Shown here: in pieces, positions 1 through 11,859 of the stretch
Numbering within the stretch: the first letter of the stretch is position 1
Layout: every line of letters starts with the position of its first letter
Assembly (NCBI GenBank): GCA_965153455.1
Contig: OZ234493.1
Coordinates: 30,618,213-30,682,212, forward strand
Source: Sphagnum compactum
Lineage: Eukaryota > Bryophyta > Sphagnopsida > Sphagnales
Length of the DNA: 64,000 nt
Direction: 5' to 3'
Translations under genes and position numbers: made by a program
Notes under the pieces: model-generated
Seen by the model: the letters and a program-made list of their open reading frames with translations, nothing else
Databases searched by the model: none
What the model was told of the DNA's origin: nothing

Positions 1-866
1 TTGCTGAAGGTGGAAACTCTAGGGCGATGACTGCACATGTCTGGTTGGATAGGGTACAGATGTTCCAAAGGAAATTGTATTCCTTGTATCATTGCTCCTT
101 TCACATGTGTGTGCATTGACACATACTGTGCTCTGTCCAAGGAGATTAGAGTCCCTCCCGTTGATGATTCCATACAATATAGAGCTAATGTTTTTCATCC
201 TCGATGCTCGACTTCCCAGCCTTGGGTCACTTCTGTTTTTAGTTTTAGGTCAAAAAGTTATTGTACAAGCTCCACCATATTCTGTAGTTATCTGCATGGC
301 AACTCCTCATTGCTATCAGTGATGATGATGATGGTCTGACACTTTGTGAATGACTCTGACAAGGTTATGACTTCACCCATTATCCTCCTTTACCTTCAAC
401 ATGCTGTGGAGATTTCTCTGCAATCTCATACATATATATATACACACATACTTATCTAAAACTGGCATCAATAGCTGATGAAGTCAGTGGGGGAGTAATG
501 GCAGCTAGTCATGGCCAGTCATGATGAAGTGGTGGTCTGATACTTTGTGAGCTACTCTCACAGGGGTTATGAGTTATGATGGCATTCATTCTTGTCATGT
601 TCGTTTTGGTTTTGCTGGAACTTACACTCTGGTTACCTCTAAAGTGTTATTGTGGATTAATCTGTGCAATCTCATATATTTTGTTTTGGTTTTGTTGGAA
701 CTGATGCAATTGTTGCCTTCAAAGTGTTACTCTGGAGTTTGCAATCTCATAAATAATATCTGCATGATTGATCTTTGTAGGGGAGTCTCTGGGCTGTTTC
801 AGGTGGGACTTAAAACTGTTTCACCTCCCATTTTCTGATATAGCCTTCTTATATTTCTCCCTGCAG
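1..866 (+). other. Upstream/intron sequence of the At4g08330-like gene, with an imperfect tandem duplication
   Basis: No exon is recognised here. The segment ends with a pyrimidine tract and CTGCAG at 861-866, a good splice acceptor, so at least its right part is intron. An imperfect tandem duplication of about 75-80 bp occupies 603-750: both copies begin GTTTTGGTTTTG and end TGCAATCTCATA (about 664-675 and 739-750). A second duplicated phrase (GGTCTGA.ACTTTGTGA) occurs near 333 and 534. The start codon exon of the gene is either here and unrecognised, or lies before the window. Confidence 0.5.
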
Positions 867-1233
867 CTGCAAAGGATGCAACAGATGTCTTAACCTTGAT
901 GACGAGTTTCTGTATTCCGAAAACCAGTACTTTGATGCTGGACACAAGGGCACGTTGTCATTTTCTGAAGTTGATAAGAGTGATTTTCGGCAAAAGGAGC
1001 AAGTCAAATGCTTTCCATTCTTTGAGACACTGAATTATTGGGGAATTCAGAGGCGAAGGACAAAACTGATGTGTGCAGCTTGTGGCAAGTCTCTTGGCTA
1101 CATTTACAAGGATGGTCCACCAGTTGACCCAACGATTGGCCAATTTGGATTTGGTGCAACTCAAATGATTCCTCGCCTCCAAAGGTATCGCCTAAAGAGA
1201 GATGCCTTAAGAATTCGCTATAAAAATGTGTAA
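867..1233 (+). CDS. At4g08330-like plant protein, terminal exon (partial gene)
   Basis: This is a plant-specific family of unknown biochemical function; the Arabidopsis member is named only by locus and annotated as possibly chloroplast-located. The exon opens after the acceptor CTGCAG (AG at 865-866) and reads about 121 codons to TAA at 1231-1233. It carries the family hallmarks: a CKGCNRCLNL box at the start, the central segment FFETLNYWGIQRRRTKLMC, then CAACGKSLGYIYKDGPP. The two CxxC pairs look able to bind one zinc ion; that is inferred from spacing. The basic tail (RYRLKRDALRIRYKNV) matches the family's basic C-terminus. The frame is clean and transitions into a plausible 3' UTR. The N-terminal exon is missing from what I can see. 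The family call rests on pattern recognition from memory of At4g08330-type proteins, not on a search. Confidence 0.8.
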
Positions 1234-2160
1234 TGTGGGAACTTGGAGCGGGGGTGAATAGTCTTCACATTGGCTTTCTTCTTTATGCCCTTGTACCATG
1301 AGATGTGAATTATAAACTCAGTGATAAGAGAGTGACTGCATTTCTTTTTGGCTTTGCAGCTGTGGAATTGGAAGTTAATTTTTGCTCCCTCCTGCAGCAT
1401 CTGTTTGAAAGACAAACTAAGCAAAAGTTATGTACCTTGTTTATTACATCACTACTTAGTCCACTTAAATGGGGACTCAATAGGAAAAATGCATCCCATA
1501 TTTAGGTTAAGTGATTTTGTAGAGCAGATGAATTCCTAATAACAGCGGAAGAATATAAGGCTTCCCATGTTATCTAATTGACAATTTATCTTGTAATTCA
1601 GTTGGTACTTCTGCCCATTTCTCTTTCAATAGCTCTGGAGTGCATGGATCCTAAAGCATTCCATGACATATTTTGGACAATCAGGAGAGATGGTAGGATT
1701 TAACTACTCTGTAAGTTGGGTGTTTCTTTGTGGAAGGATTCTCTTTTTCTTGTGGTTGGAGCAGTGGGTCACAGGACAGATGTTTTACGTGTTGGTGTTA
1801 TAGCAAGCAGATACTTGTGCCTATTGGAAGTTGTAGGGTTCCTTGCTTCCCCCATTGCAGTTGGTTTAGATGCTTTCTTTGCACGAAGGAGAAGCTAAAT
1901 TGAAATGAAGCTTACCCTTGTGAGCTGTGGGAGTACAAGTATTCGTTTTTCAAAATTAGCTATGCCTTTGTGAGGAAATGATAAATTTAATGGGCAGGGA
2001 CTTGTGAAGAGTTCATGTATTCATTGTCCCTTTTGTAATGACAATAGTAGTCAGGCAAATGAAGAATTAGTGAAACCTTTGAGGGTATGGTATATGTTGT
2101 TTGAAGTTCTTGGAATAGATGCATTGTTCTAATGCATCTAACCTAGTATTGAACTCTTGT
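1234..2160 (+). other. 3' UTR and 3' flank of the At4g08330-like gene
   Basis: No coding potential. The composition stays close to that of the exon for several hundred bases, as expected for a 3' UTR, and becomes more AT-rich after about 1960. I see no clear AATAAA-type polyadenylation signal, so the transcript end cannot be placed. Confidence 0.4.
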
Positions 2161-2169
2161 TTAATGGAA

Positions 2170-3600
2170 TACTATTGTGGCCTGGCTCACTGGTGAAGAG
2201 GACCTTGAAGATAGATATCAATTGTCAAAAAGCTTTTTCAAAGTTTTAATTAATTTACAGGGACAAAAAATACTCAAAATTCAATATCTTCCAAACCCTA
2301 GGTCAAAAAATTATGAAGACACCTCTATGAAGTCTCATCAAGGGTTTTCCAACAATATCAAGAGTTTGCTACAAATTTTCTAAAGTTAATTTTTATTTTG
2401 TTGAATTTGTTTTTGACAATTTTTTTCAATATTCAATAACTCTTGCACCGCAGGTTACTAAGTCTAAACCAGTGTTGTGTGTATAAGTGTCAATAGGTGT
2501 ATATATGATGTGTAAATCAAGTGTAAGTGTAAATCATTTACACTTACATGTCCAATTTTTTTACATTTACACTTATCCTGTTAAAGTGTATATATATATA
2601 TTTACACTTACACGAGCCCAGTGTAAATATTTGTCAAATACACTTGCACAGCCCTGTGTAAATGCTTTTAGGTGTGTAAAGTGTAAATACTAAAATTATT
2701 TGTAAAGTCACCCTGTCTTTGGGCCTCCTTTTACCCCAAACCCTTATTTCAAAGGTATCCATAAAGTAAGGAAAATTTATTAAATCTGGGAATGAAATGC
2801 TGAAATCCCGCATTAAATGCACAAGGTTCAAGAAAAATTATAGTAGTTTTACTAGTAGGAGCAGCAATGGAGGCGCTAAAGAAAAAGGAAAGACAGGGTG
2901 AAATCAGTTCAGCACAAAAACTGAGGTCCCCCAACCCTTGAATGCCAATGTGTTTTATTTCTTTGAATCTCACCCTATTTATGATCAAACTCGGGGTTCT
3001 AGTGTTGTTTTCCTTACTTTATAGATAATTTTATTATATATCTTTAATGACAAGACCTTCTTGCAAGGTCATATGAATGAGTTGTTGGTTTTTTTTTGCA
3101 ATGGGCCATTTAGCGAGCTTATCATCAAAAAAATTATGAAATCTTTTCTGCTCCAGTAAAAATCACATTTATACATTGTTATATATTTACATTCTTTTAC
3201 ATAGCCATGTAGAATCATATATATATATATATAAATTTTATTTTATTCATTTACATTTTTTTGTTGGATTGTGTAAAATTATATAAATATATTTATTTTT
3301 ACACTTCACTTGCACATAATGTAAATAAATTCCATTATGGGAGTTACATTTACACGGAATGTAAGTCCCAAACCATTTACACGCACAAAACTAATCTAAA
3401 CATTCCCAAATCTTTTGGACGCACCTTTACTCATCAAGAGCTTTCCAATGATATTGGCAAGACCATGATCATGAGTGGAGAGGCAATGCCATGGTTTGAG
3501 ACTCATCAAAGGTTTTCCAACTATTTCAAGAGTACAACCTTAAGGGGGAAGGGAGTGCCATGGCTTGGGAGATTTTAATTCTTTAGGTACATTCACACAC
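2170..3600. repeat. AT-rich repeat zone with TTTACACTTA-type motifs in both orientations
   Basis: Between 2480-2700 and 3160-3390 the words TTTACACTTA and GTGTAAATG recur many times on both strands. One pair forms a 27-bp near-perfect palindrome at 2522-2548 (13-base arms around a single C). Flanking these blocks, a phrase CTCATCAAGGGTTTTCCAAC near 2333 returns as CTCATCAAAGGTTTTCCAAC near 3502, so 2.2-3.55 kb includes a diverged duplication or two copies of one element. No gene is seen. Confidence 0.6.
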
Positions 3601-3732
3601 GGTGTTAGGGACTCTAGGGTAGAATCTTGTAACACCATGCTAGTCATTTAGGACTTAAACCTAGTTGCCATGAAAATTTTATTGTTAAGCTACCATTCAC
3701 TTAACATTGATCTATGGTCCATTTAACATTTG

Positions 3733-3768
3733 GTGCCACCTAGGATGCCACCTAGGATGCCACCTAGA
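3733..3768. repeat. Three tandem copies of a 12-bp unit
   Basis: The unit RTGCCACCTAGR occurs three times head to tail (3733, 3745, 3757). The first differs at its first base and the last at its final base. The short array sits in otherwise unique AT-rich DNA. Confidence 0.85.
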
Positions 3769-3769
3769 T

Positions 3770-5930
3770 TTTCATTTTAACATTGACTTAACATCAAATG
3801 TGAATGCACCATTAACATGACAAACAAACCAAACAAACAACCTTTCTTAATAGATAGATATTTTATTTATTAAGCAAGGTATTAAATGCATTTATTGTTC
3901 ATTTCATATGGAATTTTTTTTGTTATAATGAAATAGATCCAAAAAAATTAAGTTAAGGAAAAAAATATGTTTGACATCCTTGAAGACTTATTGTGGCACA
4001 AAACACTTTACCAAGTATTCCAAGGATAAAGATTAAATGTCATTTTTCCAAATGACATGTGAATAAAATATTACTAAATCGTTTGATATATTTTGGCCTA
4101 CCAGAATACCTTTATAGGTTTGGCAATAATTAAATTATTTTGAAAATGTTGAATTTTTAACTTCCCTCAAATTGCTTGAACCAAAAATAAGACGGATATC
4201 AAGAATTGAACAACAACCTGGAAAACTGCAAAATAATTACGAAATGGGCATATATCATCTTTGCAAAAGGCAAACCCTCCAACACCAGCCACAACCGAGA
4301 TGCAAGGTCTAACCATTATACCTTTTTTTGGATAACTCACATCCTCTAAATGGCTCAAGGAAAAATTCATTCCATTTTGGATTTCGAAAGGCCTTGTTAG
4401 GTTCATCATTAATGAGCAATGTTTAAAGTTGAAAACATGCTAAAGTATACCAAAAAAATAGTGCTCCCGAATAAAAAAACACAAATTTGTGACAAGTAGA
4501 TTAGAAAGTAGGTGATGCCTTAAGAGATTGTCCTTTTGAACTACATGAGGGCATCAAATGTGATATGTTGACATTTTTGAAAGTTCAAAAGTTGTATAAA
4601 CCATTTAAAGAACCTAATTTGCAAAATTTACCAATTTGTCTTGTTGTGAGAAAGTAAATTGAAAATAGGTCAAAAACAAATTTTTGGAAATTTCACTCAT
4701 ATGTTGCATTTTGAAAGGGTTTGGGGCATGATTTAATGAATCAAACACATGCGATATTGCACTTTAGTATCATATCAAAAAACATGTTTTGGATGCCAAA
4801 TCTAAATTTATGGAAAACTTACTTTTGAGGGGCTTCACATTCTCATAATTCAAAAATTTAAATTCTAAAAAATGTGTATCAAGGTGCATAATAGCTCAAA
4901 CATTAGTAACACATCATTTGAATTGTTTGATTTAGAAAATGTGCAATATCAGCTAGAGTAATAAACTTTTAATAAATAAATAAATTAGTGAAAATAATAA
5001 TATACGTTAAGAATAATTATATATGGTTTATTTAATATGATAAATGCACCTCAAAATTTATGGCATGACTAAAATGCCTAAAATGCAAAAGATTCCAAAT
5101 TTGCTTTTACTTATTAGTAGGGATCACCAATTGGTATATTTTACCATGCTTTCACCTTTGATCCCTGTCCCTATAAGGCAGACCTCTACATGCAAAGTGA
5201 ACTCGATCCAAGTCCTTCAAATAGTAATAAATTGAGTGTGTGAATTGACCCATTGTTGCCATGTTGTTCATGTCCCCAAACAAACATAAATTGATCAATG
5301 AGAGTTTTGGACATCAACAAAGGTAGAATTTCAAAGACATCTTCTAACAACATACACAACCAAATAGCAATGTAAAAATGTTCAAATGTTCAAGAAAGGA
5401 AATGTTATACTCCAGCACAAATTTCCAACTTGGATATGTCTAAATTCTTCCTAGTCTATCACTGATTTCTTTAAAGAAAGGCACATTTTGGAAAGTAATG
5501 AAGGACACCATTGACACTAAAATTGAAGAGCTTTTTAGTTGTGCCAGATCGAGGTTAAAAAGTCCGAATCCACCTCTTTGGATTAGAAAAAGAAACACCG
5601 TGCACCTACCAAAAAGAAAAAATGTTAAAGCAAAGAGAAATTCAAGAATGAGTAGAAGCCTCCATCCTTGTCATAGGATATGTTAGTTTAACATAGAATT
5701 TACAAGAATTAAGTTGATATCTAAAATATGGAAGGATAATTTTGACTAGTCATTCCCGGATATAACATGGACTGAAAACACACATATCACGACCTAGCAG
5801 CCACCAAGTACACCACGCAACCACCAAATGGTTACAAGAGTGCGAAGTTCAACCTAAAGGCCACCATGCCAAAACTAGGTTCTTTTAAGACAAAAAGTAC
5901 ACACAACATTCAAGTAATAGAAATATTTTT
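3770..5930. other. AT-rich intergenic DNA including one copy of a dispersed repeat (about 4430-4960)
   Basis: No gene is recognised. The part from about 4430 (CATGCTAAAGTATACC...) to about 4960 is a diverged copy of the sequence at about 43672-44170 (CATGCTAAAGTATGCC...): the two share an ordered series of short matches such as CTTTTGAA..ACATGAG / CTTTTGAATCATATGAG and ATCAAATGTG. The element type is unknown. Confidence 0.45.
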
Positions 5931-6806
5931 TTAATAATTTTTTTTAAAAGGACATTTTTGAGATATTGAAACAAGTAAAATTTGAGGATGAACAATTAAT
6001 AAAGTACTTTGTTTCAATTTCAATTTCGCACTGTTACAAAATGTCGATTGGCAAGTATAACTACATTTCACAAATAACATTTTAAAAAGTCTTGGATTAT
6101 TTTGATCAATACATCTAATCCTACCAAACGGATTATGTTCAACAAAGGTGGGAACACCATATCTAGACAAATGAAGATTTTACAAATAAGGGAAAACAAA
6201 CCCCAACAAATATCGATCCTCCCCACAAGGTCATCAAACAACTCCAAAAAACTGGCATTATACGGGCTGTTAAACATGTTTTTGTATGGCATATCATTTA
6301 CAAGCAACGTGTTGCTAGTGTGAGTGTAAGGAAAAGTAGAAAAGAAAACATCAAGGTTTTTATGGAAAATTGGTTTATTAGGTTTATCCGGTAAGAAATG
6401 TAGATTTTACCTGCAAAATGTCTAATCAAGCATTCTAGAAGCATATATAAAAATTTGTGTTTTGTGCCAAATTTGATCCAAATAATTATAAATATTGTGA
6501 TGTTGGGCTGTGGACCAAATATAGATGTGGAATTGTTTAAGACATTTCTCCAAGAATTCTTTCAATCTAGGTCAAAGAATGACGAAACTTTTCCATATCC
6601 ACCCTAATTGAAGTGTGTGGCAATCATAAGTTCGTTTAGATCAAAAATCACATGAAATGAACTCACTTCTGGTGAAGGCGAAAAAGGCACTGGGGAGTCA
6701 CCACTCAAAGTCGATGGAATCTCATCCAAGCCTAATTCAACAACAATGCATGAATTTGGCGACTCCACATCTTTCACCTCCTCATGAAACGATGCACCAA
6801 TAACCT
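5931..6806 (-). pseudogene. Decayed FCP1/NLI-interacting-factor-like (HAD) phosphatase-domain gene, copy B
   Basis: Read on the minus strand, an exon-like segment starts after an acceptor near 6806 and gives an acidic, Ser/Pro-rich stretch (ending SPVPFSPSPEVS) followed by FHVIFDLNELMI. This corresponds to HAD motif I, which in plant FCP-like proteins is usually DLNG[VL]L. After frame breaks come MLVNDMPYKNMFNSPYNASF (6307 downward), equivalent to the family block LLxDDxPYKxxxNPPxxAIF, and GVPTFVEHNPFGRI (6153 downward), equivalent to the terminal FVxxNPFG block. Active members of this superfamily dephosphorylate serine residues such as those of the RNA polymerase II tail; this copy cannot, since the frame is broken and the second Asp of the DDxPYK block is altered. 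It lies directly downstream of copy A in the same orientation, so a tandem duplication is likely. Confidence 0.6.
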
Positions 6807-6854
6807 AAAAGAAAAAAGAACGAGCAGTTGGCAAAGTCCTAAGGACCATATAAA

Positions 6855-8095
6855 TCAATGAGTTTGGAAAATCCAAGAAAGAATTGGAAGGAAGGAACGA
6901 AAAAGAAAACTTGGATTATTTATTAGGGATGTCGAGCGATTTTTACAAAAGTGGCATGACAAGACATGGTGCATTTTTCGAAAACATTTGAAATCTAACG
7001 TCAATTTCCTTGAGACTTCCAATGGCACCAAAAGGATAAAGCTCCACAAAGGTGGGAACATTAAGCCCAAAATAATGAAAAAAATTTTATTACAGGAAAA
7101 AGTTTTCATGAAATAATTATCCTCTTTTGGCAAGTCCTCATAGGACTCAATAAAAATCGCATTAAAGGGCATTTTTAGGCAAGTTCTATAAGGTGTATTG
7201 TCCACCAACAATGTATTTTCAAGGTGAGTATTAGGATACCTAGGGGGAAAATCAAAAAGATTCTTATGATAAATTGTTTTATCACAAGTGGGACGATTAA
7301 TGCATTTAAAGTTCCTTTTGAAGGGAAACTACAAAAAGTGCTTGTTAATCTTGCACAAATTTCAATCAATAATCCTTTGTGGGTCGATTTCAACATTTGT
7401 CTCTTATGTTTTTTTTTCAAATAGGTATTCATCTTACTAAGCAAAGCAAACATCCATATGTAGATGGTAAATTATTCTAAACACCTTAAAAGGAATTCTT
7501 TTAGACCTGGCCTTGGAACAACATTCTTGCTTAATGGTGCAACCTTGAGTTAAGTTAAATGGCGAAGGCAGGAGGTGATTAATTCTAAAATAATCCTTCC
7601 CAATAAGGACACCTTTCAAATCAAAAATCACGTGCAAAAGATTCACCTCCGCATCTTCTGCATCTATGGGAGGAAGAGATCTAAGACATTTGAGCGCAAG
7701 CTTTGGCCCCTTATATTCCTTGATAGTTTCATGGATAACTCTAAGAAGTTTTTCATCCTCGGCCCCATCAAATCCCACAAGGGGTGACTACGGCCGCAAT
7801 GGGATAAATGGCCCGAGGGATGGGAAAGAGTGGAATTGAGGTGGGGATGTAGAACCTCAATGTGGTGAAGGTTAAACTGGAAATGGCATCAGTTTCCTCC
7901 ATCTCTCCTGTCTTTTTGCATGTCGTCTCCAATGCAATTCAGTCCCATCCAATTGTCCAAATAGTTGAACGACCATCCTTCAAATTCCACTAGGGCCAAA
8001 ATAAGACCTATGTTTGTCCCAATCAATCAAGTCCTCAGATGTGTACTCACCCAAATCATTGGACACATAGCCTTCATCAAATGGACCTTCACCTA
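6855..8095 (-). pseudogene. Decayed FCP1/NLI-interacting-factor-like (HAD) phosphatase-domain gene, copy A
   Basis: On the minus strand an acidic N-terminal part (about 8095-7960, including GYVSNDLGEYTSEDLIDWDK) precedes a block at 7778-7437 with NLLHVIFDLKGVLIGKDYF; the DLKG segment corresponds to the plant FCP-like DLNG catalytic motif. Further on, after frameshifts, come KMNTYLKKK (7430 downward), a CSFPSKGTLNALI-like stretch, and MLVDNTPYRTCLKMPFNAIF at 7211 downward, equivalent to the conserved DDxPYK...NPPxxAIF block, then SYEDLPKEDNY. The order of blocks equals that of the family, but at least two frameshifts and several substitutions break it. Function lost is inferred from the breaks. 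Compared with copy B it keeps more of the N-terminal half. Confidence 0.65.
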
Positions 8096-8269
8096 CAAAT
8101 AGAAAGTAGAAAGGGTGAAAATGTACTTAAACAAGAAAAATTCCCAACAAAATAGTTAAAAAGTAAAAACAACTTTGAAAAAAAACAAGAGGAGGGAATC
8201 AGAAAACAAATAATGGACATTAAAAAATTCAAAAATAAATCTCAGTGGGTACAACAAATTATTCGATCT

Positions 8270-8600
8270 TTGTATCCTAGGCCACTATATGTTTCGAATC
8301 CTTCAACCACATGACTATCAAGCAAACACCAAATGAAAACCTATATGGTGACTACCAAATCAAAATATAAGGAGGCCACCAAATACAAACCTATTTAGCA
8401 GCCACCAAATCAAAACACATGGAGGCCACCAAATCGACCTATCTGGTGGCCACCAAATACACAACTTTTATTAGTACCAGATTGATATATCTGGTGGCCA
8501 CTAGGTTGACATATCTAGTCGCCAACAAATGCAGAAAATATGGTGACCAACAAATGGAAAAAGGATAGAAAATTATCTGGCGGCCACCAAATGAAATCAA
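8270..8600. repeat. Degenerate GGCCACCAAAT array
   Basis: The word GGCCACCAAAT and variants (GCAGCCACCAAAT, GGTGGCCACTAGG, GTCGCCAACAAATG, GGCGGCCACCAAATG) recur about every 25-40 bp, separated by short AT-rich linkers. On the minus strand it reads as a monotonous LVATRYINLVATRY-type peptide, so no real gene is implied. Similar single words occur at 5798-5870 and, in the other orientation, near 10070 and 10380, suggesting a dispersed source. The palindromic core GGTGGCCACC can pair with itself. Confidence 0.7.
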
Positions 8601-8686
8601 TGCTTTAAAGTAAAATTGAAACAAGAATCCTATCTAATTGTATTCATAATTTAAAAGAATTATACAATGCTTAACAAAGAGAACCA

Positions 8687-8959
8687 TTAATCGTAATTTA
8701 ATCTAGCTTTAGTTGGGTTCAAGTCTTTGAAAGGAACTTGTTTGTTCATCTCCTCACCAATATCATCATCATTGACGTCCTTGACATCATCCTTCCTCCC
8801 AACAGGGGGAATCTTCAACGACTCCACAAAGCAAATATCAAGGTGTGTTAATACATCATTGGAGCATTGTTCTTTGTCTACCAGTCTCCTCTTTCTAGCC
8901 GCACGAGATTGAAAACTCCTTGGGATCGACAAATTACTACTACTCCTTTTTGTGTTCAC
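8687..8959 (-). CDS. Unidentified 90-codon open frame upstream of the FCP-like pseudogenes
   Basis: The frame encodes a hydrophilic peptide with a basic patch (SRAARKRRLVDKE), then an acidic one (DDVKDVNDDDIGEE), and ends in a clean stop. The basic patch resembles a nuclear localisation signal. The composition is more protein-like than the AT-rich surroundings and it lies in the same orientation as the pseudogenes beginning about 590 bp downstream, so it could be a leftover 5' exon of the same gene. I recognise no family. It could also be chance. Confidence 0.25.
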   Translation of the reverse strand: MNTKRSSSNLSIPRSFQSRAARKRRLVDKEQCSNDVLTHLDICFVESLKIPPVGRKDDVKDVNDDDIGEEMNKQVPFKDLNPTKARLNYD

Positions 8960-11855
8960 CTCCTTAATAATAAACCCACGAGCAACTTTCTTTCCCTTTT
9001 TCTTCCTTCTTACAAGAACAGAAGTATCTTTTTCCTACAATTCTTCTTCTACATCCAGCCCTTGTTGTTCAAGTTCCCTAGGTGGGGGTGGAACACAAAT
9101 CGCAAGGGCCACAAGATTTGTATTATACAAAATCGATAGACTTATCATTGTAATTTCCTTGGCCTTGTTGAGCAAGTCCATTAGAATGAGCTTAAAAACC
9201 CTAACCTTCTTTTCCTACACATTGCATCGATATTAGTTTAGACTTTTAAATGGACCACAAACCTTGAAACAAGGATATAAATAGATTAAATTAGGAATGC
9301 CCAAAAACTTACCAAGCATAAATTTGTTAATACTCCACCACTAAAGATACTAAGACATGTCATTCCACCACGTAGTAGTGGTTGTAGAATGAATTGAATT
9401 GCGTATAGGTTGAGTTCTAGCTTATACAGCCTGTGCTCTTCCGGAAATGAATAATCACATGCGTTAAGCGAGGATTCGGCAATTGTGCAACTTCCTTTAG
9501 GTGACGTCTTAAGTAAACATTTCCCTTCCTTGTTTCAGTTATGTTTTCCATGTCTTTCATTTCATGCTGGTTTAGTTATTTATTTTTAGTTTACATTTTG
9601 TTAGTTTGAGGTTCATAGTTTGGGGAAATTTCAATTATTGATTTTTGTTTGTAATGGATTTCAATCTTTGTTTATAAGACATTTGCAATTCTACTTGGTA
9701 GAAAATCATGTTGTCGACCAAGTTCTCTATTTAAAGAGGTGAAGGATGTAGTTGCATATTTGACTTTTGGTCTAAAAGGTTAGATGTTTCTTTAATTTTT
9801 GGTTGCTTGTAGAGTTGAAGTTTAGTTTCAATAACTCATATTCCGAATTCCTATATAGATGGTGACATATCAATGTATTTGTATGAAATCAATAAATTAA
9901 TAATCATTGGTTTTTTGAGCACTTGAAATTTATGTTGATTGTTGGTTCCAGAGGGTGAAATTCATGTTTCATATTTCATAATATGCAATTTTCTTCCTAC
10001 TCAAGGTTAAATGTTCAATGTATATGTCATAGTACGTTTCAAGTTAGATTATGATACCATTGGTGGCCATTAGATGCTATTATTTTCTAATAAATAATTA
10101 TTTTGAATTGCTCAGTGCCCCCCAAGCTTTTCTGTTCAATGGTCCACAAACGGTTTATGAGATACAGTAACTATAGGTATTGTAAATTCTTTTGCTAATA
10201 TTCTGCAGAATTCAATGACATAAAATTTAGTAGATATTTCATATTGTGTTCTTTGATTTTGCCACTGAATTGTTTACTAAGTGCTTTGCTGATTTTGATG
10301 GGCACCACAAAAACTTGATGATGTTATGCAATGCTTTAGTTATGCACCCTTCTTTTTAAGGTCTTTTAATTCTTAAATTATGGTGGCCACTAGGTTTATC
10401 CATTGTCATGTACGATAATTGTTTTGATGGTGAAAAATTGTTCTTATGAAAATTTGTCGTTTCAACATTTTTTTGGGTGCCCATTAGGTTTAAACTCTCA
10501 AAATTCATTTTATAAAAATTTCGGAACTTATTCAAAGTCCGAAATTAGTTAAATATGTGTTCCATCTATCAATGTTAGTAAACCAAAGTTAAAAAAATAA
10601 TAAAAAATTACAGTCATAACCTTATATGAATATCACATGGAGCATTGCCCAAAAGCCTTGTCATAAAAAAGAAGGGTTAAATTTAGTGATAACATTAGCT
10701 AACATTTTAAAAACATTCACCACCAACATGTGTTGTATTGAATATGCAATTTCTAAGATTAAAAAAGTAACACATAAATCAATAAACAAAAAATTGAAAG
10801 CCAACTAACATACCATCAATTTGGCCACCTTTGGCATTCACTAGATGAAAGGTTATTGTCAATGATTAGGGTTTTTAAAATGCCAATATTGACAAAATAC
10901 AAAAACAAGATTAATGACCTTAAAAATAATTAGTATTTAAATTGAAAATGACCATCTACTTGATGAAGGTGGTGTCAAAGTTAAATGTTATCACATGCAC
11001 ATTTATATTAATGAAAAATTCAAACAATCAGACATGCAAGTTTGTAGATTTCAAAGACAAAATAGTGACACAATTTAATGAATACCAATAAAAAAGAATT
11101 TGGTATGGGATTTAAAACATGGTGAATTGGATTGCCATTGACACCACATAAATGACACATAATTATGTCACTTGAACCTTTCAATCAGTAAAAAACAAAT
11201 CACAAAATTAACCAAAATCTTTAACAATGTAAAACCAATGGTAACTTCCATTGTTTTGCACAACCATTAAACATGTGGAATCTTGCTACTTAGTGATCAA
11301 CTACACCTGTGCCTTGTAACCATATGACCTATATGTGAAACAAAAATGATGACCAACTATAATAATCTAACAACGACTCCAAAAATGAATGAGCAATCGA
11401 AATGTTTTAGGGTTTAAGGTTTAAGGTTTTGAGGTTTGAAAGCCCAAATCACCTTTGAATATTGTTTTCCAATGGTGATATTTATTTGAAAACTAATCAT
11501 GTGTTTGCATAAAATAACAACATAAAGACATTGATTGACTGTAAAATCCTCATTTTATAGTGTTATTCCAACCTATTCCTTTGGTTCTTATATGCATACC
11601 AAAGAAAATGAACACATACAACACACAACAATAACATGAACCCAAAAAAACCAAAAAGATTTGAACCCAATAGTAGTACAAAAGTGGGGTGTAATTCACT
11701 AGCTTAAATCACTATGGGACCTTAACAACATTGAAGTAAGTTCATTGCACTTTAACGATTTCACCTTAATTAAAGTTATTTTATTATAAGGTCATTATGT
11801 ACACATCATTTTTCATTATTAGTTGACATAATTCATTAGTATCATTTATTATGGT
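8960..11855. other. AT-rich intergenic DNA, no gene recognised
   Basis: Both strands carry only short, low-complexity open frames. Isolated GTGGCCA words near 10070 and 10380 recall the array at 8270-8600. An imperfect hairpin-like phrase (CCACCACGTAGTAGTGG) sits near 9365. Nothing else is supported. Confidence 0.5.
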
Positions 11856-11859
11856 ACTG

